A stretch of DNA of 64,000 nucleotides from JAENVT01 sp039931555. Lineage in GTDB: Bacteria > Actinomycetota > Acidimicrobiia > Acidimicrobiales > Ilumatobacteraceae. Under the pieces are notes generated by a model. It worked only from the letters and a program-made list of their open reading frames with translations, ran no database searches and had not been told where the DNA came from. Positions 34,452-42,724 of the stretch are shown piece by piece. Both the position numbers and the translations under genes were made by a program. The stretch covers positions 1 to 64,000 of the forward strand of contig JBDTRP010000041.1 in assembly GCA_039931555.1 (NCBI GenBank), given 5' to 3'. Numbering within the stretch: position 1 is the first letter of the stretch; every line of letters starts with the position of its first letter.

Positions 34452-35218
34452 ACACACCGTTCGCCTACGGCGAGAAGGTGTTGCTGCTCGACTTGAAGCA
34501 GCGCAGGTATCTGATCACCCTTGCCGAGGGTTCCGAGTTCCACAGTCACAACGGCTTCTTCGCCCACAGCGACCTCGTCGGGCAACTGGAAGGTGTGGTG
34601 GTGAAGAGCACGAAGGGCTCGCCGTACACCGCGCTGCGACCGACGCTCGAGGACTTCGTCGTCGAGATGCCCCGAGGCGCGCAGGTGATCTATCCGAAGG
34701 ATTTGGCGCCGATGTGCATGCTCGCCGACATCGGTCCTGGGGTCCGTGTGCTGGAGAGCGGTGTCGGGTCGGGGGCGCTCAGCATGACCATGCTGCGATG
34801 GGGCGCGGAGATCGTCGGCTATGAGTTGCGTGAGGACTTCGCCAATCGGGCCAAAGCCAATGTGCGCAGCTTCCTCGGCGAAGGGGCGATGGAGCGTTAT
34901 CACGTCGAGTTGCGCGACTGCTACGACGGCATCGACGAGCGCGGGATCGACCGAGTCGTGCTCGACCTGCCGGAGCCGTGGCAGGTCGTGCCCCACGCGA
35001 TGGAAGCACTGCGGCCCGGCGGCATCCTCATCGCCTACACCCCGTCGATCATCCAGGTGTCGCAGCTCCGCACTGCGTTGGCATCGAAGGCGTGGAACGG
35101 CACCCGCAGCCTCGAAGTGCTCCATCGGGGCTGGTACGTCGAGGGTCAGGCAGTGCGTCCCGACCACCGCATGGTCGCCCACACCGGCTTTCTGACCACC
35201 GCGAGATTCCTGGGCTGA
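34448..35218 (+). CDS. trmI: tRNA (adenine-58-N1)-methyltransferase TrmI
   Basis: SAM-dependent methylase forming m1A58 in the tRNA T-loop. The 256 residues start with the small N-terminal beta domain (GEKVLLLD), followed by PTLEDFVVEMPRGAQVIYPKDL, the SAM loop LESGVGSGALSM, and the catalytic region VVLDLPEPWQVVPH, all TrmI features. ATG 34448 overlaps the ttuA stop. Being last in a unit with TtuB and TtuA, it makes the second T-loop modification. In mycobacteria trmI also lies near mpa. Confidence 0.93.
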   Translation: MNTPFAYGEKVLLLDLKQRRYLITLAEGSEFHSHNGFFAHSDLVGQLEGVVVKSTKGSPYTALRPTLEDFVVEMPRGAQVIYPKDLAPMCMLADIGPGVRVLESGVGSGALSMTMLRWGAEIVGYELREDFANRAKANVRSFLGEGAMERYHVELRDCYDGIDERGIDRVVLDLPEPWQVVPHAMEALRPGGILIAYTPSIIQVSQLRTALASKAWNGTRSLEVLHRGWYVEGQAVRPDHRMVAHTGFLTTARFLG

Positions 35219-35247
35219 CGCGTCGGCCTGCCCTGACGACGAGCCAG

Positions 35248-35295
35248 AACTTTGTCGCTGGGAGGTCGCTGAGCGACCTGGGAGCGACAAAGGTT
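35248..35295. repeat. 48-nt imperfect palindrome (candidate dispersed element)
   Basis: A nested dyad: outer arms CTTTGTCGCT (35250-35259) and AGCGACAAAG (35283-35292), a GGG/GGG interruption, and inner arms AGGTCGC (35263-35269) and GCGACCT (35273-35279) around a TGA loop. A further pair CCTGACG (35232-35238) and CGTCAGG (35311-35317) encloses it. It lies in the noncoding gap after trmI. It is not a classic terminator, since no T-run follows. It may be a mobile palindromic repeat or a processed RNA structure. Confidence 0.6.
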
Positions 35296-35331
35296 CGAGT
35301 GCAGCCACACCGTCAGGCCCTGAGACGCGAA

Positions 35332-35358
35332 GAAAGGGCGCCGAACGGGCGCCCTTTC
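35332..35358. terminator. bidirectional terminator between trmI and ferredoxin
   Basis: A perfect 11-bp stem, GAAAGGGCGCC / GGCGCCCTTTC, with a GAACG loop, lies between the convergent trmI and ferredoxin stops. The A-run at one end and T-run at the other sit inside the stem, so it can act in both directions. Confidence 0.8.
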
Positions 35359-35376
35359 GTCAGAAAACTCTGAGAA

Positions 35377-35622
35377 CTACGGCTCGATGAAGATGCACTC
35401 GCCGGGGCATTCCTCGGCGCTCTCGATCACAGCGTCGAGCTTGCTGTCGGGAAAGCTGGCCATGCCTTCAGCGCCTTGAGGATTGCCCTTGGCCGTGGCG
35501 TAGATCTTGTCGCCTTCTCTGACGTAGGCAAGGCCATCGTCGAGCAGCGTGAAAACGTCGGGCGCGATCTCCTCGCACAGTCCGTCGCCGGTGCACAGAT
35601 CCTGGTCGATCCAGACCTTCAT
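35377..35622 (-). CDS. ferredoxin ([3Fe-4S]/[4Fe-4S] single-cluster type)
   Basis: 81 residues: MKVWIDQDLCTGDGLC at the start with the Cys-x5-Cys spacing, and ECPGEC near the C-terminus. This is the small actinobacterial ferredoxin type that often serves cytochromes P450. The Asp in C-T-G-D-G-L-C at the fourth-ligand place suggests a 3Fe or convertible cluster. ATG 35622 has a GAGGAG Shine-Dalgarno upstream, so this message is leadered. It diverges from mpa; no P450 lies in the window. Confidence 0.88.
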   Translation of the reverse strand: MKVWIDQDLCTGDGLCEEIAPDVFTLLDDGLAYVREGDKIYATAKGNPQGAEGMASFPDSKLDAVIESAEECPGECIFIEP

Positions 35623-35778
35623 ACTTAACGTCTCCTCATTCGAAAGGGTCAGACGTGGCTGAGCATACAGGCCGGTCACCTGCAAACACTGGTTACAGCC
35701 TTCCAGGTGATAGGGGTCACGCCGGGCCGGCGGGGGCTGGTGGCCGGTCAGTGCGCGTCACCGGGTACCGCGCGCGTG

Positions 35779-35784
35779 TAGGTT
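35779..35784 (+). promoter_or_regulatory. -10 hexamer TAGGTT for mpa (leaderless)
   Basis: TAGGTT ends 6 nt before the mpa ATG, exactly the distance expected if transcription starts at the A of ATG. Confidence 0.5.
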
Positions 35785-35790
35785 CCGACC

Positions 35791-37503
35791 ATGGCAGATG
35801 ATTCTGACCCCACCGATGCGGTGCTGCAGGCGCAAGTCGTCGTGCTCGAACAGGAGATTGATCAACTGCGCCGCCGCCTCGCCGATGCGCCAAAGCGCCA
35901 ACGCGCACTCGAGGAGCGCCTGTTGGAGACCAAGGGCCAACTCGCCCAGGCGGTGTCACAGAACGAGAAGTTGAGCTACACCCTGCGCGAGGCCCGCGAG
36001 CACATCTCGTCGTTGCGCGACGAGGTCGACAAGCTGACGCAGCCGCCATCGGCGTACGGCGTGATCGTCGGCAAGAACGACGACGGCACCGTCGACGTAC
36101 TGACGAGCGGGCGCAAGATGCGCGTCGGGCTGCATCCCGACATCGACCACGAACAGTTGCCCCGTGGATCCGAGGTCGTGCTCAACGAAAGCTTCAACGT
36201 GGTGCAGGCCCGCCAACCGGAGGTCACGGGCGAGGTCGTGTCGATCAAGGAACTGCTCGACGACGGCGTTCGGGCACTGATCGTGGGTCGCGCCGACGAG
36301 GAGCGGGTCTGCGAGCTCGCCGACTCGTTGCGTGGGGTGCACCTTCGCAGCGGCGACACGATGCGACTCGACCCTCGCACCAACATGCTGTTGGAGAAGC
36401 TGCCTCGACCGGAGGTGGAGGATCTGCTGTTGGAGGAAGTTCCCGACATCTCCTACAGCGACATCGGCGGCCTCGACAGTCAGATCGAGCAGATCGCCGA
36501 CGCTGTCGAGTTGCCGTTCCTGTACCACGACCTCTTCGCGGAGCACCAACTCCCGGCGCCGAAGGGCATCTTGTTGTACGGCCCGCCCGGTTGTGGCAAG
36601 ACGCTGATCGCCAAGGCCGTCGCCAACTCGTTGGCCAAGAAGGTCGCCGACAAAACGGGTGGAGAGAAGGGTCGTAGCTACTTCATCAACATCAAGGGCC
36701 CGGAGCTGCTGAACAAGTACGTCGGTGAGACCGAGCGCCAGATCCGGCTGGTGTTCCAGCGTGCCCGGGAGAAGAGCGAAGAGGGCTGGCCCGTCATCGT
36801 GTTCTTCGACGAGATGGACTCGATGTTCCGTACCCGTGGCTCGGGGATCAGCAGCGACATGGAGTCCACGATCGTGCCGCAGTTGCTGGCCGAGATCGAC
36901 GGCGTCGAAGGGCTGCGTAACGTGATCGTGATCGGGGCGACCAACCGCGAGGACCTCATCGATCCGGCGATCCTTCGACCGGGTCGTCTCGACGTGAAGA
37001 TCAAGATCGAACGCCCGAACGACGTCGCGGCTCGCCAGATCTTCGCCCGCTACCTGACCGACGAGATCCCGATCGCGCCGCACGAGAAGGTCCCCGACAT
37101 GATCGTTCGGACGGTCGAAGAGATGTACCGAAGCGACGAGGCCAATCAGTTCCTGGAGGTCACCTACCAGAACGGCGACAAGGAGATCCTGTACTACAAG
37201 GACTTCTCGTCGGGCGCCATGATCGAGAACATCGTTCGCCGTGCCAAGAAGCTGGCGATCAAGCGGGTCATCGCCGGGGGAGCACGCGGTGTGTCGACCC
37301 AGGACCTGCTCGACTCGATCAAGCAGGAGTACAAGGAACACGAGGACCTGCCGAACACGACGAACCCCGACGACTGGGCCAAGATCAGCGGGAAGAAGGG
37401 CGAACGCATCGTGTTCATCCGCACGCTCGTCAAGGGTCGCGCCGAAGCCGACCGCGAGGGTGGCCGGGCGATCGAGCGAGTCGGTACCGGTCAATACCTT
37501 TAG
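35791..37503 (+). CDS. mpa: proteasome-associated ATPase ARC/Mpa
   Basis: Hexameric AAA+ unfoldase that binds pupylated proteins and feeds them to the 20S core. The 570 residues have an N-terminal coiled coil (about 12-85) that recognises Pup, OB domains (about 90-230), the AAA domain with Walker A GPPGCGKT near 264 and Walker B IVFFDEMD, and the C-terminal Gly-Gln-Tyr-Leu that docks into the proteasome alpha ring and opens its gate. It is the first gene of the Pup-proteasome region, with a leaderless -10 box 6 nt before the ATG. Confidence 0.97.
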   Translation: MADDSDPTDAVLQAQVVVLEQEIDQLRRRLADAPKRQRALEERLLETKGQLAQAVSQNEKLSYTLREAREHISSLRDEVDKLTQPPSAYGVIVGKNDDGTVDVLTSGRKMRVGLHPDIDHEQLPRGSEVVLNESFNVVQARQPEVTGEVVSIKELLDDGVRALIVGRADEERVCELADSLRGVHLRSGDTMRLDPRTNMLLEKLPRPEVEDLLLEEVPDISYSDIGGLDSQIEQIADAVELPFLYHDLFAEHQLPAPKGILLYGPPGCGKTLIAKAVANSLAKKVADKTGGEKGRSYFINIKGPELLNKYVGETERQIRLVFQRAREKSEEGWPVIVFFDEMDSMFRTRGSGISSDMESTIVPQLLAEIDGVEGLRNVIVIGATNREDLIDPAILRPGRLDVKIKIERPNDVAARQIFARYLTDEIPIAPHEKVPDMIVRTVEEMYRSDEANQFLEVTYQNGDKEILYYKDFSSGAMIENIVRRAKKLAIKRVIAGGARGVSTQDLLDSIKQEYKEHEDLPNTTNPDDWAKISGKKGERIVFIRTLVKGRAEADREGGRAIERVGTGQYL

Positions 37504-37511
37504 GTGTCACG

Positions 37512-38231
37512 ATGGCAATCTTGGTGCAGATCAGCGACAGCCACCTGCGGGAAGCCCCGCACACCCCGGTCGACAAGGATCCCGACGCGTCGTTGTCGGC
37601 GACCGTTGCCGCGGTGCGCGACATCCATGCTGACCTCGTCGTGCTGACGGGTGACCTCGCCGACGACGGCACGATTGCCGCGTTGTCGCGAGTTCGGGAT
37701 CTCGTGGACCAACTCGCCACGCCGTGCGTGGCCGTCGCCGGAAATCACGACGACCGTGCCCATGTGCTCGCGGTCTTCGGTTCGACCGACACGGTCGACC
37801 TGGGCGCGTGGCGGCTGCTGGCCGTCGAATCCGTCATTCCCGGCAAGGACCACGGCGCGGTCGACGTCGCGGCGTTGATCGGCCGGCTCGACCGGCTCGA
37901 TGACCGCCCGACGCTGCTCGCCATCCACCACCCGCCCACGTCGCCGAGCACGCACCCCATGTTCCAGCTGATCGGCGCCGAGCAGATGCTGACCGAGCTG
38001 CGAGCCCGCCCCCACGTCCGCGCGGTGGTCAGCGGTCATCTGCACCAGGCGTTCGACCGTCTCGACGGGGATCTGCGGGTCTGCGGCGCTCCTTCGTCCT
38101 ACTACGCCATCGAGCACGACGGCAACGACTTCCGGTTCAACGCCGACGGCATCGTTGGTGCACAGGTATTGACACTCGGGGACGACGGGTCATTTTCGTG
38201 TGAGCGAGTCGCACGCTCGTTAGGGTGCTGA
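37512..38231 (+). CDS. calcineurin-like metallophosphoesterase
   Basis: 239 residues with the complete metallophosphoesterase motif series: ISDSH near the start, TGDLADD, AGNHDD, AIHHPP and SGHLH. The spacing resembles class III cyclic-nucleotide phosphodiesterases (CpdA/Rv0805 type), so cAMP is a candidate substrate but not shown. It lies 8 bp after mpa and immediately before dop, inside the proteasome locus. The conserved position might only reflect shared transcription. Confidence 0.85.
   Translation: MAILVQISDSHLREAPHTPVDKDPDASLSATVAAVRDIHADLVVLTGDLADDGTIAALSRVRDLVDQLATPCVAVAGNHDDRAHVLAVFGSTDTVDLGAWRLLAVESVIPGKDHGAVDVAALIGRLDRLDDRPTLLAIHHPPTSPSTHPMFQLIGAEQMLTELRARPHVRAVVSGHLHQAFDRLDGDLRVCGAPSSYYAIEHDGNDFRFNADGIVGAQVLTLGDDGSFSCERVARSLGC
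38221..38226 (+). promoter_or_regulatory. -10 hexamer TAGGGT for dop (leaderless)
   Basis: TAGGGT ends 6 nt before the dop ATG, overlapping the end of the phosphoesterase gene. Confidence 0.4.
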
Positions 38232-38232
38232 C

Positions 38233-39717
38233 ATGGCAATCCCAAAGGTCTGTGGGATCGAGACCGAGTACGGGATCATGGTCCGCGGGGCCGATAGCAA
38301 CCCGGTGACCGCGTCGTCACTGCTGATCAATTCGTACCTCGCGGTCAACTACCGCAAGGTCGGCTGGGACTTCGAGGACGAGCATCCCGGTCACGACGCC
38401 CGCGGGTTCGCCGTCGACGATCTGCTGGCACCCGACATCGAGACCAACCTCGTCAACTCGGTGCTGACCAACGGTGCCCGCTACTACGTGGATCACGCGC
38501 ACCCCGAGATCAGCACCCCGGAGTGCCTGACCGCGCTCGAGGTGGTGCGCTACGACCGGGCAGCAGAGGAGATCATTCGCGAGAGCATGGTCACGGCGAG
38601 GAGTCACCTCCCCGATGGCGCCGAGATCTTGTGCCACAAGAACAACTCCGACGGCAAGGGCAACAGCTACGGCTGCCATGAGAACTACCTGTTGGCCCGG
38701 TCCGTCCCGTTCGGTCGGATCGTCTCGCAGGTGACGGCACATTTCGTCACTCGCCAGATCGTGATCGGTGCCGGCAAGGTGGGTTGCGAACTACCGGGCA
38801 TGTCTGCTGACGACGTGCCGTATCAGATCAGCCAACGAGCCGACTTCTTCGAGGAGGAAGTCGGCTTGGAGACCACGTTGAAGCGGCCGATCGTCAACAC
38901 GCGCGACGAACCGCACTGCGACGCCAGCAAGTACCGCCGCCTGCACGTGATCGTCGGCGACGCCAACATGAGCGAGGTAGCGACCTATCTGAAGGTCGGC
39001 GCAACGGCGATCGTGCTGGCGATGATCGAAGACGATGCGTTGGGCGATGATTGGCAGCTGGCCAACCCTGTTGCCGCGATTCGTCAGATCAGCCAAGACC
39101 CCACGTTGCAGCGAACGGTGCTGCTGCGCAGCGGCCGCCGCGCCACGGCGGTCGAGGTGCAGTGGGGAATGCTCGAGCGTGCACGCAAGTACGAGCGCTC
39201 GCACGGGTTCGCCGTGATCGGCGAATCGGTCGGCGCCGATGTGCTGGCGAGGTGGGAGGCGGTGCTCACTGGATTGGAGAGTGATCGATCGACCGTCGCC
39301 GATGTCGTCGACTGGGTCGCCAAGCAACGATTGATCGAGGGCTACGCCGAACGGCACAGCTTGAAGGTCACCGATGCCAGGCTGAAGGCACTCGACCTGC
39401 AGTACCACGATCTGCGTCCCGAGAAGTGCCTGGCGCAACGCGTCGGCCTCCAGACACTGATCAGCGATGCTGACATTGCCACCGCCAAGACCGAACCCCC
39501 GACCACCACGCGGGCCTACTTTCGCGGGCGGTGCCTGGCCAAGTGGCCGGCCGACATCGTCGCTGCGAACTGGGACAGCCTGGTCTTCGACATCGGTCGG
39601 GATCCGCTGCGTCGGGTCCCGATGATGGAACCATTGCGTGGGACGGCCGAGCATGTCGCTAGGTTGATCGACGAGAGCAACACCCCTGCCGAGCTGCTCG
39701 CCCGGTTAGGGGCATAG
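38233..39717 (+). CDS. dop: Pup deamidase/depupylase Dop
   Basis: Dop converts the C-terminal Gln of Pup to Glu and also removes Pup from substrates. The 494 residues start with the GIETEYGI ATP-binding motif. Asp87 in YYVDHAHPEISTPE is the catalytic nucleophile candidate. CHKNNSDGKGNSYGCHENYL and RRLHVIVGDANMSE are shared with PafA. The Dop-only loop after residue 40 is present. The neighbour Pup ends in Gly-Gly-Gln, so this deamidation step is needed here. Confidence 0.96.
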   Translation: MAIPKVCGIETEYGIMVRGADSNPVTASSLLINSYLAVNYRKVGWDFEDEHPGHDARGFAVDDLLAPDIETNLVNSVLTNGARYYVDHAHPEISTPECLTALEVVRYDRAAEEIIRESMVTARSHLPDGAEILCHKNNSDGKGNSYGCHENYLLARSVPFGRIVSQVTAHFVTRQIVIGAGKVGCELPGMSADDVPYQISQRADFFEEEVGLETTLKRPIVNTRDEPHCDASKYRRLHVIVGDANMSEVATYLKVGATAIVLAMIEDDALGDDWQLANPVAAIRQISQDPTLQRTVLLRSGRRATAVEVQWGMLERARKYERSHGFAVIGESVGADVLARWEAVLTGLESDRSTVADVVDWVAKQRLIEGYAERHSLKVTDARLKALDLQYHDLRPEKCLAQRVGLQTLISDADIATAKTEPPTTTRAYFRGRCLAKWPADIVAANWDSLVFDIGRDPLRRVPMMEPLRGTAEHVARLIDESNTPAELLARLGA

Positions 39718-39736
39718 GGTTCGAACGGAGGAGATC

Positions 39737-39931
39737 ATGGCTGAACGCACCCAGAAGCAAAAACCGGCACCCAGTCGCACCGAAGAGACCGTCGAGGAAG
39801 CTCCGGCAACGTCGGCGTCCGGTGACAAATTGAAGGCAGAACTCGACGATCTGCTCGACGAGATCGACGGTGTGCTCGAGACCAACGCTGAGGACTTCGT
39901 CAAGTCGTACGTGCAAAAGGGTGGCCAGTAA
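39737..39931 (+). CDS. pup: prokaryotic ubiquitin-like protein Pup
   Basis: 64-residue, mostly disordered tag protein. The C-terminal half (DKLKAELDDLLDEIDGVLE) is the helix that binds the Mpa coiled coil, and the end is Gly-Gly-Gln. Dop deamidates the Gln and PafA then joins the resulting Glu to lysines of target proteins. A GGAGGAG Shine-Dalgarno lies just before the ATG, and a TAGGGT (39715-39720) lies 16 nt upstream, so pup can have a leadered transcript of its own. Confidence 0.97.
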   Translation: MAERTQKQKPAPSRTEETVEEAPATSASGDKLKAELDDLLDEIDGVLETNAEDFVKSYVQKGGQ

Positions 39932-39936
39932 CCACC

Positions 39937-40716
39937 ATGGCGATGCCGTTCTTCACGCCGGGCCACGATCCCGGCTCGAACTTCCCTGAACTGCTGCGCC
40001 GGATCGGCTTGGGCACCGACGCGGTCAGCGTCGGTGATCAGGTCGTTCCCCACGCAACGACATGCGTCGCGATGCGTTATGTCGACGGTGTGGTCATGGC
40101 CGGCGACCGTCGTGCGACCAGCGGCAACTTGATCAGCCATCGTGGCATGGAGAAGGTCGTGCAGGCCGATCACTTCAGCGGTGTTGCGATCGCCGGCGCA
40201 GCAGGCCCGGCGATGGAGATGATCAAGCTGTTCCAGTTGCAGCTCGAGCACTACGAGAAGGTAGAAGGCTCGTTCCTGAGCCTCGAGGGCAAAGCCAACC
40301 AGCTGTCGATGATGGTGCGTGGCAACCTGCCGGCGGCCATGCAGGGCATGGTCGTGGTGCCCATCTTCGCCGGCTACGACGTGCGGCGGCGCACTGGCCG
40401 GCTGTTCACCTACGACGTCACCGGTGGCCGCTACGAAGAGCAGGACTACGTCGCCACGGGTTCAGGCAGCCTGCACGCCGGCACGGTCATCAAGATCGGA
40501 TATCGCGAGGCGATGTCATCCGACGACGCCATCGCATTGGCCTGCAAGGGGCTGTGGGAAGCTGCCGACGCGGACTCCGCAACCGGTGGTCCCGACGCGC
40601 TGCGCGGGATCTATCCGATCGTGGCCACGATCACAGCGCAGGGCTGGACACGGGTCACCGACGATCGGCTGGCAACGGTGTTCGAGGAGATTGCCACGGA
40701 GGTGAGAGCCCGATGA
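39937..40716 (+). CDS. prcB: proteasome subunit beta
   Basis: Catalytic subunit of the 20S proteasome. The 259 residues begin with a propeptide that should be cut before Thr41 (HA|TTCVAM), giving the N-terminal nucleophile. Asp and Lys partners follow in VMAGDRRATSG and the Lys of MEKVVQ. The propeptide of 40 residues is shorter than the roughly 57 of Mycobacterium tuberculosis. The gene starts 5 bp after pup, and its stop overlaps the prcA start. Confidence 0.96.
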   Translation: MAMPFFTPGHDPGSNFPELLRRIGLGTDAVSVGDQVVPHATTCVAMRYVDGVVMAGDRRATSGNLISHRGMEKVVQADHFSGVAIAGAAGPAMEMIKLFQLQLEHYEKVEGSFLSLEGKANQLSMMVRGNLPAAMQGMVVVPIFAGYDVRRRTGRLFTYDVTGGRYEEQDYVATGSGSLHAGTVIKIGYREAMSSDDAIALACKGLWEAADADSATGGPDALRGIYPIVATITAQGWTRVTDDRLATVFEEIATEVRAR

Positions 40717-41393
40717 CGATGCCGTACTACGTCGCGCCCGAACAGATCATGAAGGACCGCGCGGACTATGCCCGCAAGGGGATTGCCCGTGGTCGGGCAA
40801 TGGTCGCCGTGCGGTGCGCCGACGGCATCGCGTTGGTCGCCGAGAACCCCTCGAACACGCTGCGCAAGGTCAGCGAGATCTACGACCGCATCGCATTCGC
40901 CGGCGTGGGCAAGTACAACGAGTTCGACCAGCTCCGTGTTGCCGGGGTGCGCGCGGCCGATCTCAAGGGCTACCAGTATTCGCGTGACGACGTCGATGCT
41001 CGCGGTCTCGCCAATCAATACGCCCAGATCCTCGGACAGGTGTTCACCCACGAGATGAAGCCGATGGAGGTCGAGATCCTCGTCGCTGAAGTCGGCCACG
41101 GCGACGACGACTATCAGCTGTTCCACATCCTGTACGACGGCACGGTGATGGACGAGCGACGCTTCAGCGTGCTCGGCGGCGACGCAGAAGCCATCGCCGG
41201 TCGCCTCGACGAGTCGTATGTCGACACCTTGACACTCGCCGAAGCCATCACCGCCGGAACCGCAGCGTTGCGCGGCGCCGATCGCACGCTGGGAGCCGAC
41301 GACCTCGAGGTCGCGGTGCTGGCCCGCTCGAACGGGCGTCGATGCTTCCAACGGATGACCGACGCCGAGGTCGCCGAGATCCTGGGGAGCTAG
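40713..41393 (+). CDS. prcA: proteasome subunit alpha
   Basis: Forms the outer gated rings of the 20S core and receives Mpa. ATG 40713 overlaps the prcB stop and gives 226 residues starting MTMPYYVAPEQIMKDRADYARKGIARGR, which is the actinobacterial alpha N-terminus (quoted pieces: YYVAPEQ, DYARKGI). The gate residues are at the N-terminus, and the central beta sandwich has VGKYNEFDQLRVAGVRAADLKGY. There is no catalytic Thr, as expected. Confidence 0.96.
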   Translation: MTMPYYVAPEQIMKDRADYARKGIARGRAMVAVRCADGIALVAENPSNTLRKVSEIYDRIAFAGVGKYNEFDQLRVAGVRAADLKGYQYSRDDVDARGLANQYAQILGQVFTHEMKPMEVEILVAEVGHGDDDYQLFHILYDGTVMDERRFSVLGGDAEAIAGRLDESYVDTLTLAEAITAGTAALRGADRTLGADDLEVAVLARSNGRRCFQRMTDAEVAEILGS

Positions 41394-41399
41394 AGCACC

Positions 41400-42131
41400 A
41401 TGGCCAAGTCCGTCGATCTCAACAGCGATGTCGGCGAGGGCTACGGGGCGTGGCCGGGAGGCCCCGACCGGGAGCTGATGAAGATCATCACCTCGGCCAA
41501 CATCGCTTGCGGCTTCCACGCCGGCGATCCGTCGATCATGCGTCGCACATGCGACTTGGCGGTCGAGAACCACGTCGCGATCGGCGCGCATGTCAGTTAC
41601 CCCGACCTCGCTGGCTTCGGTCGCCGATTCATCGACATGAAACCCGATGAACTGGCAGACGCGGTTGTCTACCAACTCGGCGCGCTCGAGGCGTGCGCAC
41701 GAGTTGCCGGGTCGGCGATCACCTACGTGAAGCCGCACGGCGCGCTGTACAACACCATCGTCCGTCACCAGGCCCAAGCCGACGCCGTCGCCGGTGCGGT
41801 GAAGCAGTACGACGCAACGCTGCCGCTTCTCGGCTTGCCCGGCACCGACAGCGCGATCGAGCGCGCCTCGGCCGCACACGGCCTGACGTTCCTGTTCGAA
41901 GGCTTTGCCGATCGCGGGTATGCGCCAGACGGCACGCTGATCCCGCGCGGCCAGCCCGGCGCGCTGTTGACCGACGAAGATGCCGCTGTCGCGCAGGCAG
42001 TCGCGGTGGCCGACCGGGGGATCATCTCGATCTGCCTCCACAGCGATACTCCTGGTGCCGCGACGCTTGGCGCTGCGGTCGCCGTGGGTTTGCTCCAGGC
42101 GGGCTACGAATTGCGGCCATTCACCCGATGA
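41400..42131 (+). CDS. pxpA: 5-oxoprolinase subunit A (PxpA, LamB/YcsF family)
   Basis: One of three proteins that hydrolyse 5-oxoproline (pyroglutamate) to glutamate with ATP. The 243 residues start with SVDLNSDVGEGYG and contain IACGFHAGDP, IGAHVSYPD, KPHGALYN and GFADRGYAPDGTL, all PxpA signatures. It starts 6 bp after prcA and overlaps pxpB by four bases. The pxpABC unit is inserted between the core proteasome genes and pafA. Confidence 0.95.
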   Translation: MAKSVDLNSDVGEGYGAWPGGPDRELMKIITSANIACGFHAGDPSIMRRTCDLAVENHVAIGAHVSYPDLAGFGRRFIDMKPDELADAVVYQLGALEACARVAGSAITYVKPHGALYNTIVRHQAQADAVAGAVKQYDATLPLLGLPGTDSAIERASAAHGLTFLFEGFADRGYAPDGTLIPRGQPGALLTDEDAAVAQAVAVADRGIISICLHSDTPGAATLGAAVAVGLLQAGYELRPFTR

Positions 42132-42724
42132 GGGTGCTCCCGTTCGGGCCGGGCGCGGTCCTTGCCGAATACGACTCGTTGGCAGAGGTGATGGCGGTCG
42201 ACGACGCATTGCGCTCATCGGGTCTCGGCGGAATCGAAGACATCGTCCCGGCGGCGCGGACCGTGATGGTCATGTTCCGACAGGTCGACCGGGTAGCCCT
42301 CGATGTGCTCCTCGTGCCGACCGCCGGCGACCCGCGCCCGCAGGGACCCGTGGTCGAGATCCCGGTGGTGTACGACGGCCCCGACCTCGACGAGGTCGCC
42401 GAGGCGACCGACCTGACGACCGACGAGATCATCGAGATCCATTCGTCGCAGATCTACTCGGCGGCGTTCTTGGGGTTCACGCCGGGGTGGGCATACCTGG
42501 TCGGCCTCGCACCCGCGCTGCGGGTGCCTCGTCGCTCGACGCCGCGTACATCGGTCACGGCCGGCTCGGTCGCGATCGCCAACGAGTTCACGGGCGTCTA
42601 CCCAACGATCAGCCCCGGCGGATGGCATCTGCTCGGCCACACCGACGAGCGGATGTTCGACGTGAACCGCGACAAGCCTGCGCTGGTGATGGCCGGCGAT
42701 CGCGTGCGATTCGTGCGCTCATGA
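42128..42724 (+). CDS. pxpB: 5-oxoprolinase subunit B (PxpB/KipI family)
   Basis: 198 residues. The N-terminal domain is followed by the cyclophilin-like C-terminal half with GFTPGWAYLVGL, then GSVAIANEFTGVYPTISPGGWHLLG, characteristic of PxpB (formerly KipI). It is somewhat shorter than many homologues at the N-terminus, but ATG 42128 overlaps the pxpA stop and the motif set is complete. It overlaps pxpC by four bases. Confidence 0.93.
   Translation: MRVLPFGPGAVLAEYDSLAEVMAVDDALRSSGLGGIEDIVPAARTVMVMFRQVDRVALDVLLVPTAGDPRPQGPVVEIPVVYDGPDLDEVAEATDLTTDEIIEIHSSQIYSAAFLGFTPGWAYLVGLAPALRVPRRSTPRTSVTAGSVAIANEFTGVYPTISPGGWHLLGHTDERMFDVNRDKPALVMAGDRVRFVRS

Noticed and set aside
37501..37506. TAGGTG before the metallophosphoesterase as a -10 box
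   Set aside because: It lacks the final T of TANNNT and includes the mpa stop codon; the gene is 8 bp from mpa and is simply cotranscribed.
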